Source of the DNA: Nitrobacteraceae bacterium AZCC 2146
Lineage (GTDB): Bacteria > Pseudomonadota > Alphaproteobacteria > Rhizobiales > Xanthobacteraceae
DNA length: 64,000 nucleotides
Direction: 5' to 3'
NCBI GenBank assembly: GCA_036924855.1
Contig: JBAGRP010000001.1
Location: 6,684,001-6,748,000, forward strand
Position 1 is the first letter of the stretch. Each line of letters opens with the position of its first letter. Both the position numbers and the translations under genes were made by a program. The notes below the pieces were generated by a model. It ran no database searches. It was not told where the DNA came from and saw only the letters and a list, made by a program, of their open reading frames with translations. Below, one piece after another: positions 17,512 through 26,993 of the stretch.

Positions 17512-19068
17512 TCAGTCGTAGGCGCTGGCGACCGTTTTCAGCGCTCCGTCGAGCGCCTCGCCCTTTTCGTCGGCAAGCGCCGCGTTCTTGAGATTTTGTA
17601 GCCACAGCACGCTGCCCGGCTTTCCGACAATCGATTCAGCTGCCGCCATCACACGGTCGAACTTTGATTGTCCGCGCGCGTGCGTATCGGAGTAGCCTTT
17701 GACGAGGCGTCGGCAATTGAGAACCTCGACCGCAAAGGCGTAGTCGATGGCGGTGCAATGTCGGGCGAAGGCCAGCCATCGTTCCAGATGGGCGGCTTCG
17801 CGGGCATAACGCAGGGTGCCGTGGCGAAAGCGCTTCAATCCGGCGATCAGATAAAGCAGCAGGAATCCGGTGATGCTGCCGGTCTGGATGCGGCGGCCGC
17901 GGTTCACCAGCCGGTCCACCGCGCGCACCAGCCGTGGCCGCTGTTCGACAAAGGCGCCCAGCGCGCGGGGAAACGTTCCGGTCACTTCCTCGCCGCGCGG
18001 ATGCATGAACTCGGTGGTGTAGATCAGCTGGTCGTCGCCGACGCCTTGCTCGCGGCGCGTGCGATCGAAGCGCGCGGAGGTGGTCTTCAGGCTGGCGACA
18101 TTGATGACGTCGTCGAACGCCATGGCATTGGCGATGTGCTTGGCCGCCGCAATCGTCAGGTCTGGCGCATCGCGTCGACGTCCCTCATCCACCGCCGCGA
18201 AAAACGCGACGCGGTCGAGATAGTCATGGACGTAGCGATGATCCTGATAGGCCAGCAGCCGGCGGCTGCCGGCGAACAGCATTGCGTGGGCCGGCGCCGG
18301 AAACCGGGTGCGCAGGCGTTGCAGGATGCCGTCGAGTTCGGGATAGCCGGTGTTGGCCGGCAGGATCGCGATAGCCGCGCCGGCAGTTTCGACCGCGCCA
18401 GCGGCACCGTTGCGCGTGATCTCGATAGCGATGCGAAAGGCATTGAGGCTCTGCTGCGCGCCGCGCCCGCCGGATGCGATCACGGCCTCGAAGGCCTGCC
18501 GGGAAAACGGCAGCGCGTCCGCGCCGGCCAGCGCGCCGAACATCGATGCCGAAATCACGGTGCCGCAGCGCCGCGCAATCTCCTCCATGTCGAACGCCAC
18601 GATGCGCTTCGCCGAAACGTCGCTGGCATCGATCACCGCTCCCGAATTCGCGCGGCCATCGCCGGGCTTTTCCTTCTCGGCCACCGCGAGCGCGCGGTGC
18701 GTAGAGGCGATGAACGTCGTGCGGTCGGGGGTGACGAGGCCGCGCAGGATGGCCCGGCCGGCCTCCATGAACTCGGTGGCGAGCACGATGTCGACGTCGC
18801 CGGGCATCGGCATCAACGACAGCACCGGATGCACGCCGTCGCGCGCCGGCACCATCTCCACGTAATAGATGGTCGCCCCGGTGCGCTGGGCGACGCCGGG
18901 GACCGACGTCGTCTGCGCGAAATAGCCGTTGGCTTCCGCGAGCGCGACGATCCAGTCGGCGAGCACCGCGCCGCCCTGGCCGCCCATCGCCAGGATCGCG
19001 AGACTCAGCGGCCTGTCGCTGCTGAGCTCGCGGAGCGGCGCTGCGATATCCCCGATGGCCACGCTCAC
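17512..19068 (-). CDS. Indolepyruvate ferredoxin oxidoreductase beta-like subunit with C-terminal extension
   Basis: A 518-residue subunit that works with the alpha subunit encoded upstream to decarboxylate an aryl-2-oxoacid to its acyl-CoA with ferredoxin as acceptor. Residues ~15-210 are the 2-oxoacid oxidoreductase gamma/catalytic fold (LAILAMGGQGGAVLADWIVALA; TSVPGVAQRTGATIYYVEM). The remaining 300 residues are a helical DUF6537-like extension absent from the ~200-residue archaeal IorB. The GTG start at 19068 overlaps the alpha-subunit stop as GTGA. The longer frame upstream runs antiparallel to no known domain and overlaps the alpha gene. Confidence 0.82.
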   Translation of the reverse strand: MSVAIGDIAAPLRELSSDRPLSLAILAMGGQGGAVLADWIVALAEANGYFAQTTSVPGVAQRTGATIYYVEMVPARDGVHPVLSLMPMPGDVDIVLATEFMEAGRAILRGLVTPDRTTFIASTHRALAVAEKEKPGDGRANSGAVIDASDVSAKRIVAFDMEEIARRCGTVISASMFGALAGADALPFSRQAFEAVIASGGRGAQQSLNAFRIAIEITRNGAAGAVETAGAAIAILPANTGYPELDGILQRLRTRFPAPAHAMLFAGSRRLLAYQDHRYVHDYLDRVAFFAAVDEGRRRDAPDLTIAAAKHIANAMAFDDVINVASLKTTSARFDRTRREQGVGDDQLIYTTEFMHPRGEEVTGTFPRALGAFVEQRPRLVRAVDRLVNRGRRIQTGSITGFLLLYLIAGLKRFRHGTLRYAREAAHLERWLAFARHCTAIDYAFAVEVLNCRRLVKGYSDTHARGQSKFDRVMAAAESIVGKPGSVLWLQNLKNAALADEKGEALDGALKTVASAYD

Positions 19069-21215
19069 GCGAAAGCCAGGGTGCGGCGATCGCGGCGGCG
19101 CTGCAGATAGCCGATCATGCCCGTGCGGATGCGGCTGAGCATGAGATCCCATCGCGACGGATTGTGGATAATGTCGGCGCGATAGAAGGACGGGCACAGG
19201 ATCGCGGCGTCGGCCACGTCGCCGCAATTGCCGCAGCCGACGCAGCCGTTGTCGATCGCGGCGACAGGATCGTCCTTGAGCGGATCCGCCGTCTGCTTGA
19301 GCGACAGCGACGGACATCCGGAAAGCCGGATGCAGGCGTGATCGCCGGTGCAGATATCCTCGTCGACGCCGAAGCGCTGCTTCACCATGCGCTGGCCGGA
19401 CGTCACGGCCTTGGCGAACAGCGGCTTTTCGCGGCGCTGCTTGTTGAGCATGCATTCGGACGATGCCACGATCACCTTGGGTCCGCTGTCCGTGGTCGTC
19501 AGCGCTTCGCGCAGCGTGTCGCGCATCTTGGCGACGTCGTAGGTGCGGTCGATCTGGCGCACCCAGTTGACGCCGATGCCCTTCACGGCGTTGACGATGC
19601 TGTTGTTGGTCTTGCGCCCCATGTTCCTGGCGCGCGATGATAGGATGTCCTGGCCGCCGGTCGCCGCCGAATAGAAATTGTCGACGACGAGAATGACGCC
19701 GTCCTGCTTGTTGAACACGGCATTGCCGACACTGGTGGCCAGGCCGTTATGCCAGAAGCCGCCGTCGCCCATAATCGAGATCGGGCGCTTGTCCGCCTTG
19801 ACGTTGAACGCCGACGCGGAGGCCGGCCCGAGGCCGTAACCCATGGTGGTGGCGCCGATGTTGAACGGCGGCAGAATCGAAAACAGGTGGCAGCCGATAT
19901 CCGCCGAGATGTGGTGAAGCCCGAGCTCCTGCTCCACCAGCTTCATCGCCGCGAAGATCGGCCGCTCCGGACAGCCGATGCAGAAGCCGGCGGGCCTCTG
20001 CGGGACCTCGTCGCGCAACGCCGTCACCCGCGGATCGGCCAGAACGGCAGCGGCGGTCGGGACCGGCAGATGGTTGCCGAGCAGAGCAGGGGAATGCGCT
20101 TCGAGAAATGCCTCGATGCCCGTGGTCACCACCTGGGCGGTGTATTCGCCGCCCATGGGAAGCAGACCCTTGCCGCCGATCTTGGTGGCGATGTCGCGCC
20201 GGCGCAGGATGGTGTTGAGCGTCTGCTCGATATATTCCGGCTGGCCTTCCTCGACCACGAGCACTGCGCGCTTGCCGATGCAGAACGCGGCGATCTCGTC
20301 ATCCAGCAGCGGATAAGTGACGTTCAGGCAGTACAGCGGAACGCGGCTTTCGCCGTAGATGTCCGCCAGGCCGAGATACTGCAGCGCGCGCAGCACCGTG
20401 TTGTACAGGCCGCCCTGCAGGATGATGCCGACCTCGCCCTCTTCAGGGCCGAAGAATTCGTTGAGCTTGTGGTCGCGGATATAGGCGATGGCGGCGGGCC
20501 AGCGCTGTTCCAGCTTTTCGCTCTCGTGGAGATAGACCGACGGCGGCAGCACGATGCGGCTGAGGTCGCGCCGCGGGTTTTCCACCGCCTCGCGCAGCGT
20601 ATAGGCGGGCTTGCGATTGTCCTTGGCGATGAACTGGCCGTGCACGTGGCAGGTCCGCACCCGCATCTCGAGCATCACCGGCGTGTTGGACGCTTCCGAC
20701 AGTTCGAACGCGCTTTCGACGGTGTCGACGATGGATGTCACGTTCGGGCGCGGATCGAGCAGCCACATCTGCGATTTCATGGCGAAGGCGTGGGTGCGCT
20801 CCTGCATGATCGAGGAGCCTTCGCCGTAATCCTCGCCGATGATGATGATGGCGCCGCCGATGACGCCGCCTGAAGCGAGATTGGCGAGCGCGTCCGACGC
20901 GACATTGGTGCCGGCGGTGGATTTCCACGTGACCGCGCCGCGGACCGGATACAGCACGGAGGCGGACAGCATCGCGGCGGCGGCCGCTTCGGATGCCGAC
21001 GATTCAAAGTGCACGCCGAGTTCGTCGAGCACGTCCTTGGCATCGTCCAGCACGTCCATCAGATGCGAGATCGGCGAGCCCTGATAACCGCCCACATAGG
21101 ATACGCCGGACTGCAGCAGCGCCTTGGTGACGGCGAGAATGCCCTCGCCGCGGAAGGTGTCGCCTTCACCCAGTCTCAGGTCCTGGACTTCACGCGCAAA
21201 CGACCGTTCAGCCAT
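19065..21215 (-). CDS. Indolepyruvate ferredoxin oxidoreductase alpha-like subunit
   Basis: A 716-residue thiamine-pyrophosphate enzyme subunit of the IorA type. Near the N-terminus is the pyrimidine-binding fold (VSYVGGYQGSPISHLMDVL). The TPP motif is GDGGFWHNGLATSVGNAVFN...VVDN at about 485-525. A Cys-rich ferredoxin-like tail (GCVGCGNCGDVADAAILCP) carries the iron-sulfur cluster. The ATG at 21215 has GGAG 8 bases upstream. Such pairs convert aromatic or branched 2-oxoacids made by transamination. The divergent Liv transporter suggests the amino acid is imported. Confidence 0.87.
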   Translation of the reverse strand: MAERSFAREVQDLRLGEGDTFRGEGILAVTKALLQSGVSYVGGYQGSPISHLMDVLDDAKDVLDELGVHFESSASEAAAAAMLSASVLYPVRGAVTWKSTAGTNVASDALANLASGGVIGGAIIIIGEDYGEGSSIMQERTHAFAMKSQMWLLDPRPNVTSIVDTVESAFELSEASNTPVMLEMRVRTCHVHGQFIAKDNRKPAYTLREAVENPRRDLSRIVLPPSVYLHESEKLEQRWPAAIAYIRDHKLNEFFGPEEGEVGIILQGGLYNTVLRALQYLGLADIYGESRVPLYCLNVTYPLLDDEIAAFCIGKRAVLVVEEGQPEYIEQTLNTILRRRDIATKIGGKGLLPMGGEYTAQVVTTGIEAFLEAHSPALLGNHLPVPTAAAVLADPRVTALRDEVPQRPAGFCIGCPERPIFAAMKLVEQELGLHHISADIGCHLFSILPPFNIGATTMGYGLGPASASAFNVKADKRPISIMGDGGFWHNGLATSVGNAVFNKQDGVILVVDNFYSAATGGQDILSSRARNMGRKTNNSIVNAVKGIGVNWVRQIDRTYDVAKMRDTLREALTTTDSGPKVIVASSECMLNKQRREKPLFAKAVTSGQRMVKQRFGVDEDICTGDHACIRLSGCPSLSLKQTADPLKDDPVAAIDNGCVGCGNCGDVADAAILCPSFYRADIIHNPSRWDLMLSRIRTGMIGYLQRRRDRRTLAFA

Positions 21216-21703
21216 TGATTGCTCCTGCCATCCTGTGGCGGCATTGATCCAACGTTGTGATGTGTATGCTATTGCATGTTTTTTGTCATGATCGAAAATG
21301 CGGCGGCTGCTTTGCAAACGGTGCGTGTCGCGGTTGCTTAGGCCACCACGCCGCTGCGAAGCTCGGTAGAATCAGTCGTTTCGGCACGCGCGCCCGTCGC
21401 GGCCGCGACAATTAGCAATCGAACGTGCCCCACACACATATTTTTCTGCCAGAATATCCTGCGTCTGCATTTATATTTCAGGCCGCATTTGCCGGCTTCC
21501 CAGGCCGGTTTGCATGCGCTTTGTGCAAGAAAGCCTGTGTTAGGCTGATTAAGCGTCATTCCGGGCGGTGCTTTCGCCGCGCCGCCATGTTGACACTTCC
21601 GCCATTAAATGTTGCTTTTGCATTTATCGGGCGCGAGTGGGGCCGGACCAAAACGATGGTCAAAATCTCTCTCGGACATTTTTTTCCAGCCGGAGGGGCG
21701 GTC
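21216..21703. promoter_or_regulatory. Divergent promoter region between oxidoreductase and Liv operons
   Basis: A 488-base gene-free region that must hold the promoters of both operons. It is locally AT-rich. TGCATTTAT occurs twice in direct orientation (21466 and 21619), and an ATTGCATG stands about 60 bases before the oxidoreductase start. These could be operator parts for the MarR protein encoded at 26484, but no clear palindrome stands out. Confidence 0.4.
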
Positions 21704-22879
21704 ATGCGTCAGTCGCTTTCAAGTTTTGTCGCTGCAGGTGTGTTGGCGGCGTCCGCCCTCGGGGCGATGGGCCGTATCGATACCGCCTCCGCGCAGGCCC
21801 GCGACGAAATCGTCGTCGGCTACATCATGTCGGCGACGGGCGCGAATGCGTCGCTGGGCGTGCACTACCGCAACGCCCAGGAGCTGTTTCCGACCTCGGT
21901 TGGTGGCGTCAAGGTCCGCTACGTGGTGCGCGACGACGGCAGCGACTCGACCCAGGCGCTGAACCTGGCGCGCCAGATGATTTCCGAAGAGAAGGTCGAC
22001 GTGCTGCTCGGCCCGTCGCTCACCACGTCCGCGCTCTCCGTGCTGCAACTGGTCAACGATTCCAAGGTTCCTGAAATCGCCACCTGCCCGATGGCACTGG
22101 ATCCCGCCAAGACGCCCTGGACGTTCTCCACGGTGCAGACCGCGTCGCTGATGATGAGCGGCGTGGTGGACAGCATGGTCGCGAAGGGCATCAAGCGCGT
22201 CGGCTTTATCGGGTTTTCCGACAGCTTCGGCGACCAAATCCTGCAGGCGTTCCAGAAGCTGAGCGAGCCCGTCGGCATCACCATCACCTCCGAGCAGCGC
22301 TATGCCCGCGCCGACACGTCGGTACAGGCGCAGGTCCTGCGCATTCTCGCCACCAAGCCCGATGCGATCCTGGTCGGCGGCAGCGGTTCACAGGCCGCAC
22401 TTCCCGGCATCACGCTGAAGGAGCGCGGCTTCACTGGGCTGGTCTACAACACGCACGGCGCGGTCAATCCGGATTTCCTGCGGATCGGTGGGGCCAAGGT
22501 CGACGGCGAGATCGCGCCGACCGGGCCGGTGTTCGTGTTCGATCAGCTCCCGGCGTCGAATCCGACCAAGGCGGTCGGCACCGACTTCATGACCAAATAT
22601 CTCGGCAAGTTCGGTGAGCAGAACCGTAACGGCTTCGCCGGCTACGCCTGGGACGGCTACCTGATCTTCCAGGAGGCCGCCAAGGTGGCGCTGACCAAGG
22701 CCAAGCCAGGCACCCAGGAATTCCGCGATGCGTTCCGTGACGCGGTTGAAACCAACCCAACCATCGTCGGCTCCCACGGCAACATCAAAATGACGCCGAC
22801 CGATCACTACGGGCGCGACAAGACCGGGCTCGTTCTGGTCCAGGTGGCCAATGGCGGCTGGACTCTCATCAATCAGTGA
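21704..22879 (+). CDS. Liv-type ABC transporter substrate-binding protein
   Basis: A 391-residue periplasmic binding protein of the LivJ/branched-chain amino acid family (type I fold). The signal peptide is SFVAAGVLAASALGAMGRIDTASA. Family patterns are VGYIMSATGANASLGVHYRN, LGPSLTTSALSVLQLVNDSKVPEIATCPM and VKRVGFIGFSDSFGDQILQAF. GGAGG 8 bases before the ATG at 21704 decides the start; the frame is open about 90 codons further upstream, without support. The relatives bind amino acids, aromatic acids and amides. Confidence 0.88.
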   Translation: MRQSLSSFVAAGVLAASALGAMGRIDTASAQARDEIVVGYIMSATGANASLGVHYRNAQELFPTSVGGVKVRYVVRDDGSDSTQALNLARQMISEEKVDVLLGPSLTTSALSVLQLVNDSKVPEIATCPMALDPAKTPWTFSTVQTASLMMSGVVDSMVAKGIKRVGFIGFSDSFGDQILQAFQKLSEPVGITITSEQRYARADTSVQAQVLRILATKPDAILVGGSGSQAALPGITLKERGFTGLVYNTHGAVNPDFLRIGGAKVDGEIAPTGPVFVFDQLPASNPTKAVGTDFMTKYLGKFGEQNRNGFAGYAWDGYLIFQEAAKVALTKAKPGTQEFRDAFRDAVETNPTIVGSHGNIKMTPTDHYGRDKTGLVLVQVANGGWTLINQ

Positions 22880-22924
22880 TGGAACGGCGTTGCAGATCGT
22901 CAGCGACGCAAGATCGGTCCGGGT

Positions 22925-23956
22925 ATGGATATCTCCATCTTCGCCATCCTGGTTCAGGACGGTATCACCAACGGCCTGATCTATGTGTTGCTGGCGCTCG
23001 CGACCATCGTCACGTTTTCGGTCACGCGGATCACCTTCATTCCGCAGGGCGACTTCGTGGCCATGGGGGCGTTGACGCTCGCGAGCATTGCGGCCGGTAA
23101 GACGCCGGGCACGGTCTGGCTGCTGACCGGCCTGGGCGGCGTGGCGGCGGTTATTGAGCTGTTTTGGGCACCGCGGCGCGGCGCCCTCGTGGACAGGACG
23201 AAGGCTACGGTGTGGTGCCTCGCGCCGGGACTGCTGATGGCCGCGCTGTGCAAGGTGCTGCCGCTGGCGCGGCTGCCGATGCTGCTGCAGATCCTGCTGG
23301 TGCTGGCGATCGTCGTGCCGGTCGGGCCGCTGCTGTACCGCATCGTCTATCGCCCGATCGCCGATGCCTCGATCCTCAGCCTGCTGATCGTCTCGGCCGC
23401 GCTGCATTACCTGATCAAGGGATTGAACCTGTATTTCTTCGGGCCCGAGGGCGTGCGCACCGTTCCGCTGTCCGATGCGGTGTTCAATTTCGGCGATGCC
23501 TCGGTGGCCGGCCAGACCATCGTCGTCGTCGTCGCCACGGCGCTGCTGCTGTTCGGGCTTCATCTCCTCTTCCAGCACGCGCTGCCGGGCAAGGCGCTGC
23601 GCGCGGCGGCGTCGAACCGCGTCGGCGCAGAGCTGATGGGAATCAGCGTGGCGCGGTCCGGCCTGTGGGCCTTTGCGCTGTCGGCGTTTCTCGGCGCTAT
23701 CTCCGGAGTCCTGATCGGCCCGCTGATCACCGTGTTCTACGACACCGGCTTCGGCATCGGGCTGCGCGGTTTCGCGGGCGCGATCTTCGGCGGCTTGTCG
23801 AGCTATCCTTTGGCCGCGCTCGGCGCGCTGTTCATCGGATTGTGTGAAAGCTTCGCGGCGTTCTACGCCAGCGATCTCAAGGAGACGATCGTATTCCTGC
23901 TGATCGTTCCGGTGCTGGTCGTGCTGTCGGCACGGCACAAAGCGACGGAGGACTAG
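22925..23956 (+). CDS. livH: Branched-chain amino acid-type ABC permease LivH
   Basis: A 343-residue inner-membrane permease with about eight hydrophobic segments. The N-terminal pattern (DGITNGLIYVLLALATIVTFSVTRITFIPQGDFVAMGAL) and the loop (GKALRAAASNRVGAELMGISVAR) are LivH hallmarks. Residues ~60-100 carry an extra cationic stretch (WAPRRGALVDRTK) compared with short LivH proteins. It is the second gene of the operon and is separated from livM-livG by one base. Confidence 0.88.
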   Translation: MDISIFAILVQDGITNGLIYVLLALATIVTFSVTRITFIPQGDFVAMGALTLASIAAGKTPGTVWLLTGLGGVAAVIELFWAPRRGALVDRTKATVWCLAPGLLMAALCKVLPLARLPMLLQILLVLAIVVPVGPLLYRIVYRPIADASILSLLIVSAALHYLIKGLNLYFFGPEGVRTVPLSDAVFNFGDASVAGQTIVVVVATALLLFGLHLLFQHALPGKALRAAASNRVGAELMGISVARSGLWAFALSAFLGAISGVLIGPLITVFYDTGFGIGLRGFAGAIFGGLSSYPLAALGALFIGLCESFAAFYASDLKETIVFLLIVPVLVVLSARHKATED

Positions 23957-23957
23957 G

Positions 23958-25730
23958 ATGGCGCGCACTCTCGCGATCATCGTAGCCTTTGGCATGCTTG
24001 TTGCGGCGGCCTATGTGCTGAACGACTATCACATCTATCTTCTCAGCCAGATCTGCCTCGCCGGAATCGTCGCGCTGGGTCTGGTCCTGATGTCCGGCGT
24101 AGCCGGTCTGGCCTCGTTCAGCCAGGCGGCGTTCGTCGGCATCGCCGCGTATGCTGCATCGGTCGCAACTGTCAGCTTCGGCCTGTCGCCATGGCTGGGA
24201 CTCGGCATTGCGCTGGTCATGGTGGCACTGGTGGCGCTGCTGGCCGGCGTCGTGACGGTCGGATTGTCAGGGCACTATCTGCCGCTGTGTACGCTGGCCT
24301 GGGCACTCAGCATCTACAACATCTTCGGTAACGTTCAGGGCCTCGGGCGGTTCGAGGGCATCGGCAACATTCCGCCGCTGACGATCTTCGGCAAGGCGGT
24401 GCAGGGACCGCTGGCGCCGCTGCTGACCGGCTCGCTGTTTCTGGGCCTGCTGATGCTGAGCTGGAATCTGCTGGACTCGCGGATCGGCCGCGCGCTGCGG
24501 ACGCTCAGCCTCGGGCGGCAGATGCCGGAATGCATGGGCATCGCCACCGGCCGGCTGCGGCTGGCGATCTTCGTTCTGGCGGCGCTGTTCGCCGCACTTG
24601 CCGGTTGGCTGTACGCGCACATCCAGCGCTTCGTGAATCCCACGCCGTTCGGGCTGGATTCCGGCGTGGAGTACATGTTCATGGCGCTGCTCGGCGGCGC
24701 GTCCAGCCTGTGGGGCGCTCTGGTCGGCTCCTTCCTGCTGACGGCGGCGAAGGAAGGCTTGCGGCAGACGCTGCCGGACCTGTTCGCCCATGCTGGCGAT
24801 TTCGACATCGTCATCTTCAGCGCCGGGCTGATCCTGCTGATGCAGTGGGCGCCGCGCGGCGTGACGGCGTGGTGGACCGAGCGCTGGATGAAGGCCAGGC
24901 GCCAGCGGCCGGGCCGGGCCATCGAGCACGGCGCAGCGGAGCGGCTGCCGCGCCGCGCGCTGCCGGAGCGCGGCAGTGCCGTGCTCGCCGTCGAGGGAGT
25001 CGGCAAGCGCTTCGGCGGGCTGGTCGCCAATGACAACATCTCCCTCACACTGCACGCCGGCGAAGTGCTGGCGGTGATCGGCCCTAATGGCGCCGGCAAG
25101 AGCACGCTGTTCAATCTGCTGAGCGGGGTCGACCGCGCCGACAGCGGCACGATCTCGCTCGCCGGTGAGCGCGTCGAACGGCGCAGCGCGCGGGATATCG
25201 CGGGCCTCGGCCTGGCGCGGACCTTTCAGCACGTCAAGCTGCCCGCCGGCATCAGCGTGTTGGAGAACATCGCCGTCGGCGCCCATCGCCGCGGCCATGC
25301 CGGATGGCTGCGCGCCATGCTGCGGCTGAACGGCGGGGAGGAGCAGTCGCTGCTCGCCGAGGCCGCGCGTCAGGGCAAGGCCTGCGGACTGGGCGAGCGC
25401 CTGCTCGAGCAGGCAGGCGGGCTGCCGCTGGGCCTGCAGCGCATTGTCGAAGTCGCGCGCGCGCTGGCGGGCGATCCGGCCGCGCTGCTGCTCGACGAGC
25501 CGGCCGCGGGGTTGCGCGCCGGCGAGAAGGAATCGCTGTCGCGGCTGATCGTGGACCTGCGCGCCAAGGGCCTCGCGATCCTCGTCGTCGAGCATGACAT
25601 GGATTTCGTCATGAACCTCGCCGACCGTATCGTCGTGATCAACTTCGGTCGCGTGCTTGCTGTCGGCACGCCGCAGGAGATCCAGAACAATCCGGATGTG
25701 CTGCAGGCCTATCTGGGGGTGGACGCATGA
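23958..25730 (+). CDS. Fused Liv permease-ATPase (LivM-LivG)
   Basis: A 590-residue fusion. Residues ~1-310 are a LivM-type permease with about eight helices ([54 protein letters not shown]). A basic linker joins it to a LivG-type ATPase from ~335 (Walker A GPNGAGKST, Walker B ALLLDEPAAGL, H-loop VEHDMDFV). The ABC signature is degenerate: where LivG normally has LSYGQQR it reads LPLGLQR, so one composite ATP site of the LivF/LivG pair may be weak or inactive. LivM-LivG fusions are known in alphaproteobacteria. Confidence 0.87.
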   Translation: MARTLAIIVAFGMLVAAAYVLNDYHIYLLSQICLAGIVALGLVLMSGVAGLASFSQAAFVGIAAYAASVATVSFGLSPWLGLGIALVMVALVALLAGVVTVGLSGHYLPLCTLAWALSIYNIFGNVQGLGRFEGIGNIPPLTIFGKAVQGPLAPLLTGSLFLGLLMLSWNLLDSRIGRALRTLSLGRQMPECMGIATGRLRLAIFVLAALFAALAGWLYAHIQRFVNPTPFGLDSGVEYMFMALLGGASSLWGALVGSFLLTAAKEGLRQTLPDLFAHAGDFDIVIFSAGLILLMQWAPRGVTAWWTERWMKARRQRPGRAIEHGAAERLPRRALPERGSAVLAVEGVGKRFGGLVANDNISLTLHAGEVLAVIGPNGAGKSTLFNLLSGVDRADSGTISLAGERVERRSARDIAGLGLARTFQHVKLPAGISVLENIAVGAHRRGHAGWLRAMLRLNGGEEQSLLAEAARQGKACGLGERLLEQAGGLPLGLQRIVEVARALAGDPAALLLDEPAAGLRAGEKESLSRLIVDLRAKGLAILVVEHDMDFVMNLADRIVVINFGRVLAVGTPQEIQNNPDVLQAYLGVDA

Positions 25731-26446
25731 GCCTCTTGGCGGCGAACGATCTCCATGTCGGCTATCACGGCAATGATGTGCTGCATGGCGTGTCGCTGAC
25801 CGTGGACGAATGCGAGATCGTCACGGTGATCGGCCCGAACGGCGCCGGCAAGACGACCTTGCTCGGATCATTGATGGGACTGCTTCCGCGGCGCGGCCTG
25901 GTCACGATCGACGGCGTCGAAATGGATGGCGGCGCTGTCGACGTGATGACGCGCGCCCGCGTCGCGCTCGTTCCGGAGCAGCGCGAACTGTTCAACGACA
26001 TGACCGTCCACGACAATCTCCTGCTCGGGCGCTATCCGCGACGGTCGCGCGGCGAGAAGTTGAAGCCGAGCGATTTTGACGAGGTGTTCGTCTTGTTTCC
26101 CCGGCTGGCGGAGCGTCGCGGCCAGATCGCCGGCACGCTGTCCGGCGGGGAGCGGCAAATGCTGGCTCTGGCGCGGGCGATGATGGGGCGGCCACGGCTT
26201 CTGCTGCTCGACGAGCCCAGCCTCGGCCTTGCGCCGCGCATCGTGCTGAATGTTCTGGAGAGCGTGTCGCAGCTTGCGAAAGCCGGCATGGCGGTGCTGC
26301 TCGTCGAGCAGAACGCGCGCGCGGCCCTGCAGGTGGCGCATCGAGCCTACGTTCTGGAACTGGGCGTCGTCACCATGGCGGGAACGGCGGCGGAACTCGC
26401 AACCGAGCCACGCATCATCGACAGCTATCTTGGAATAAGACGATAG
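25727..26446 (+). CDS. livF: Branched-chain amino acid-type ABC ATPase LivF
   Basis: A 239-residue ATPase, partner of the LivG half. All motifs are canonical: GPNGAGKTT, VPEQRELFNDMTV, LSGGERQM, LLLLDEPSLGLAP, LLVEQN. The ATG overlaps the previous stop by 4 bases (ATGA), giving translational coupling. It ends 37 bases before the MarR gene. Confidence 0.9.
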   Translation: MSLLAANDLHVGYHGNDVLHGVSLTVDECEIVTVIGPNGAGKTTLLGSLMGLLPRRGLVTIDGVEMDGGAVDVMTRARVALVPEQRELFNDMTVHDNLLLGRYPRRSRGEKLKPSDFDEVFVLFPRLAERRGQIAGTLSGGERQMLALARAMMGRPRLLLLDEPSLGLAPRIVLNVLESVSQLAKAGMAVLLVEQNARAALQVAHRAYVLELGVVTMAGTAAELATEPRIIDSYLGIRR

Positions 26447-26483
26447 TGCGGTCACTCGAATTCGAAGTTCACGGGAGAACATC

Positions 26484-26993
26484 GTGACTGAACAACGTTA
26501 TCGTGCGGGTGTGCTGCGACGGCTCGAGGAGGGCGGCGAGCCCTATCCGACGATGGGAGAGTTCGGCCTCAGCCAGTTCGCGCCCTATCTGCTCAACCGC
26601 ATCATCGCGCGCTGGAACCTGAACCTTGCGGACTCCTTCAAGAAGGAAAACGCAACGACGGTGAACATGCGCGTGCTGACCGTGCTCAGCGTGTGGCCGG
26701 GGCTGACAGTCAATGAGCTCTCGGTGTTCGCGGTCACCGAGCAATCGACCATGAGCCGGGCCCTCGATGTGATGGACGATCAGGGACTGATCCGGCGGCA
26801 GCAGGTCGCGGAGGACATGCGGGTGAAGAAGGTCTTTCTCACCGACAGCGGTCGCGAAACCTTCGAGCGATTGTGGCCGGTGATGTATGACCGTTTCGCA
26901 CTGCTGTTCGATGGTGTCGGCGACGACGAGTACCAGCGCTTTGTCGGTACACTGCACAAGCTGCTCGACAATATCCGCACGCACAACATCTAG
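26484..26993 (+). CDS. MarR-family transcriptional regulator
   Basis: A 169-residue winged-helix regulator. The HTH reads LTVNELSVFAVTEQSTMSRALDVMDDQGLIRR and the wing is VAEDMRVKKVFLTDSG. MarR proteins usually respond to aromatic acids or their CoA thioesters, which fits the substrate and product range of the oxidoreductase. Its place at the end of the Liv operon suggests local control of both divergent units. The start at 26484 is a GTG with GGGAG upstream. Confidence 0.88.
   Translation: MTEQRYRAGVLRRLEEGGEPYPTMGEFGLSQFAPYLLNRIIARWNLNLADSFKKENATTVNMRVLTVLSVWPGLTVNELSVFAVTEQSTMSRALDVMDDQGLIRRQQVAEDMRVKKVFLTDSGRETFERLWPVMYDRFALLFDGVGDDEYQRFVGTLHKLLDNIRTHNI

Noticed and set aside
22388..23995. 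Long minus-strand frame (535 codons) across the Liv binding protein and livH
   Set aside because: Arg/Gln/His-rich composition typical of antisense of GC-rich membrane genes; the plus-strand genes are unambiguous.
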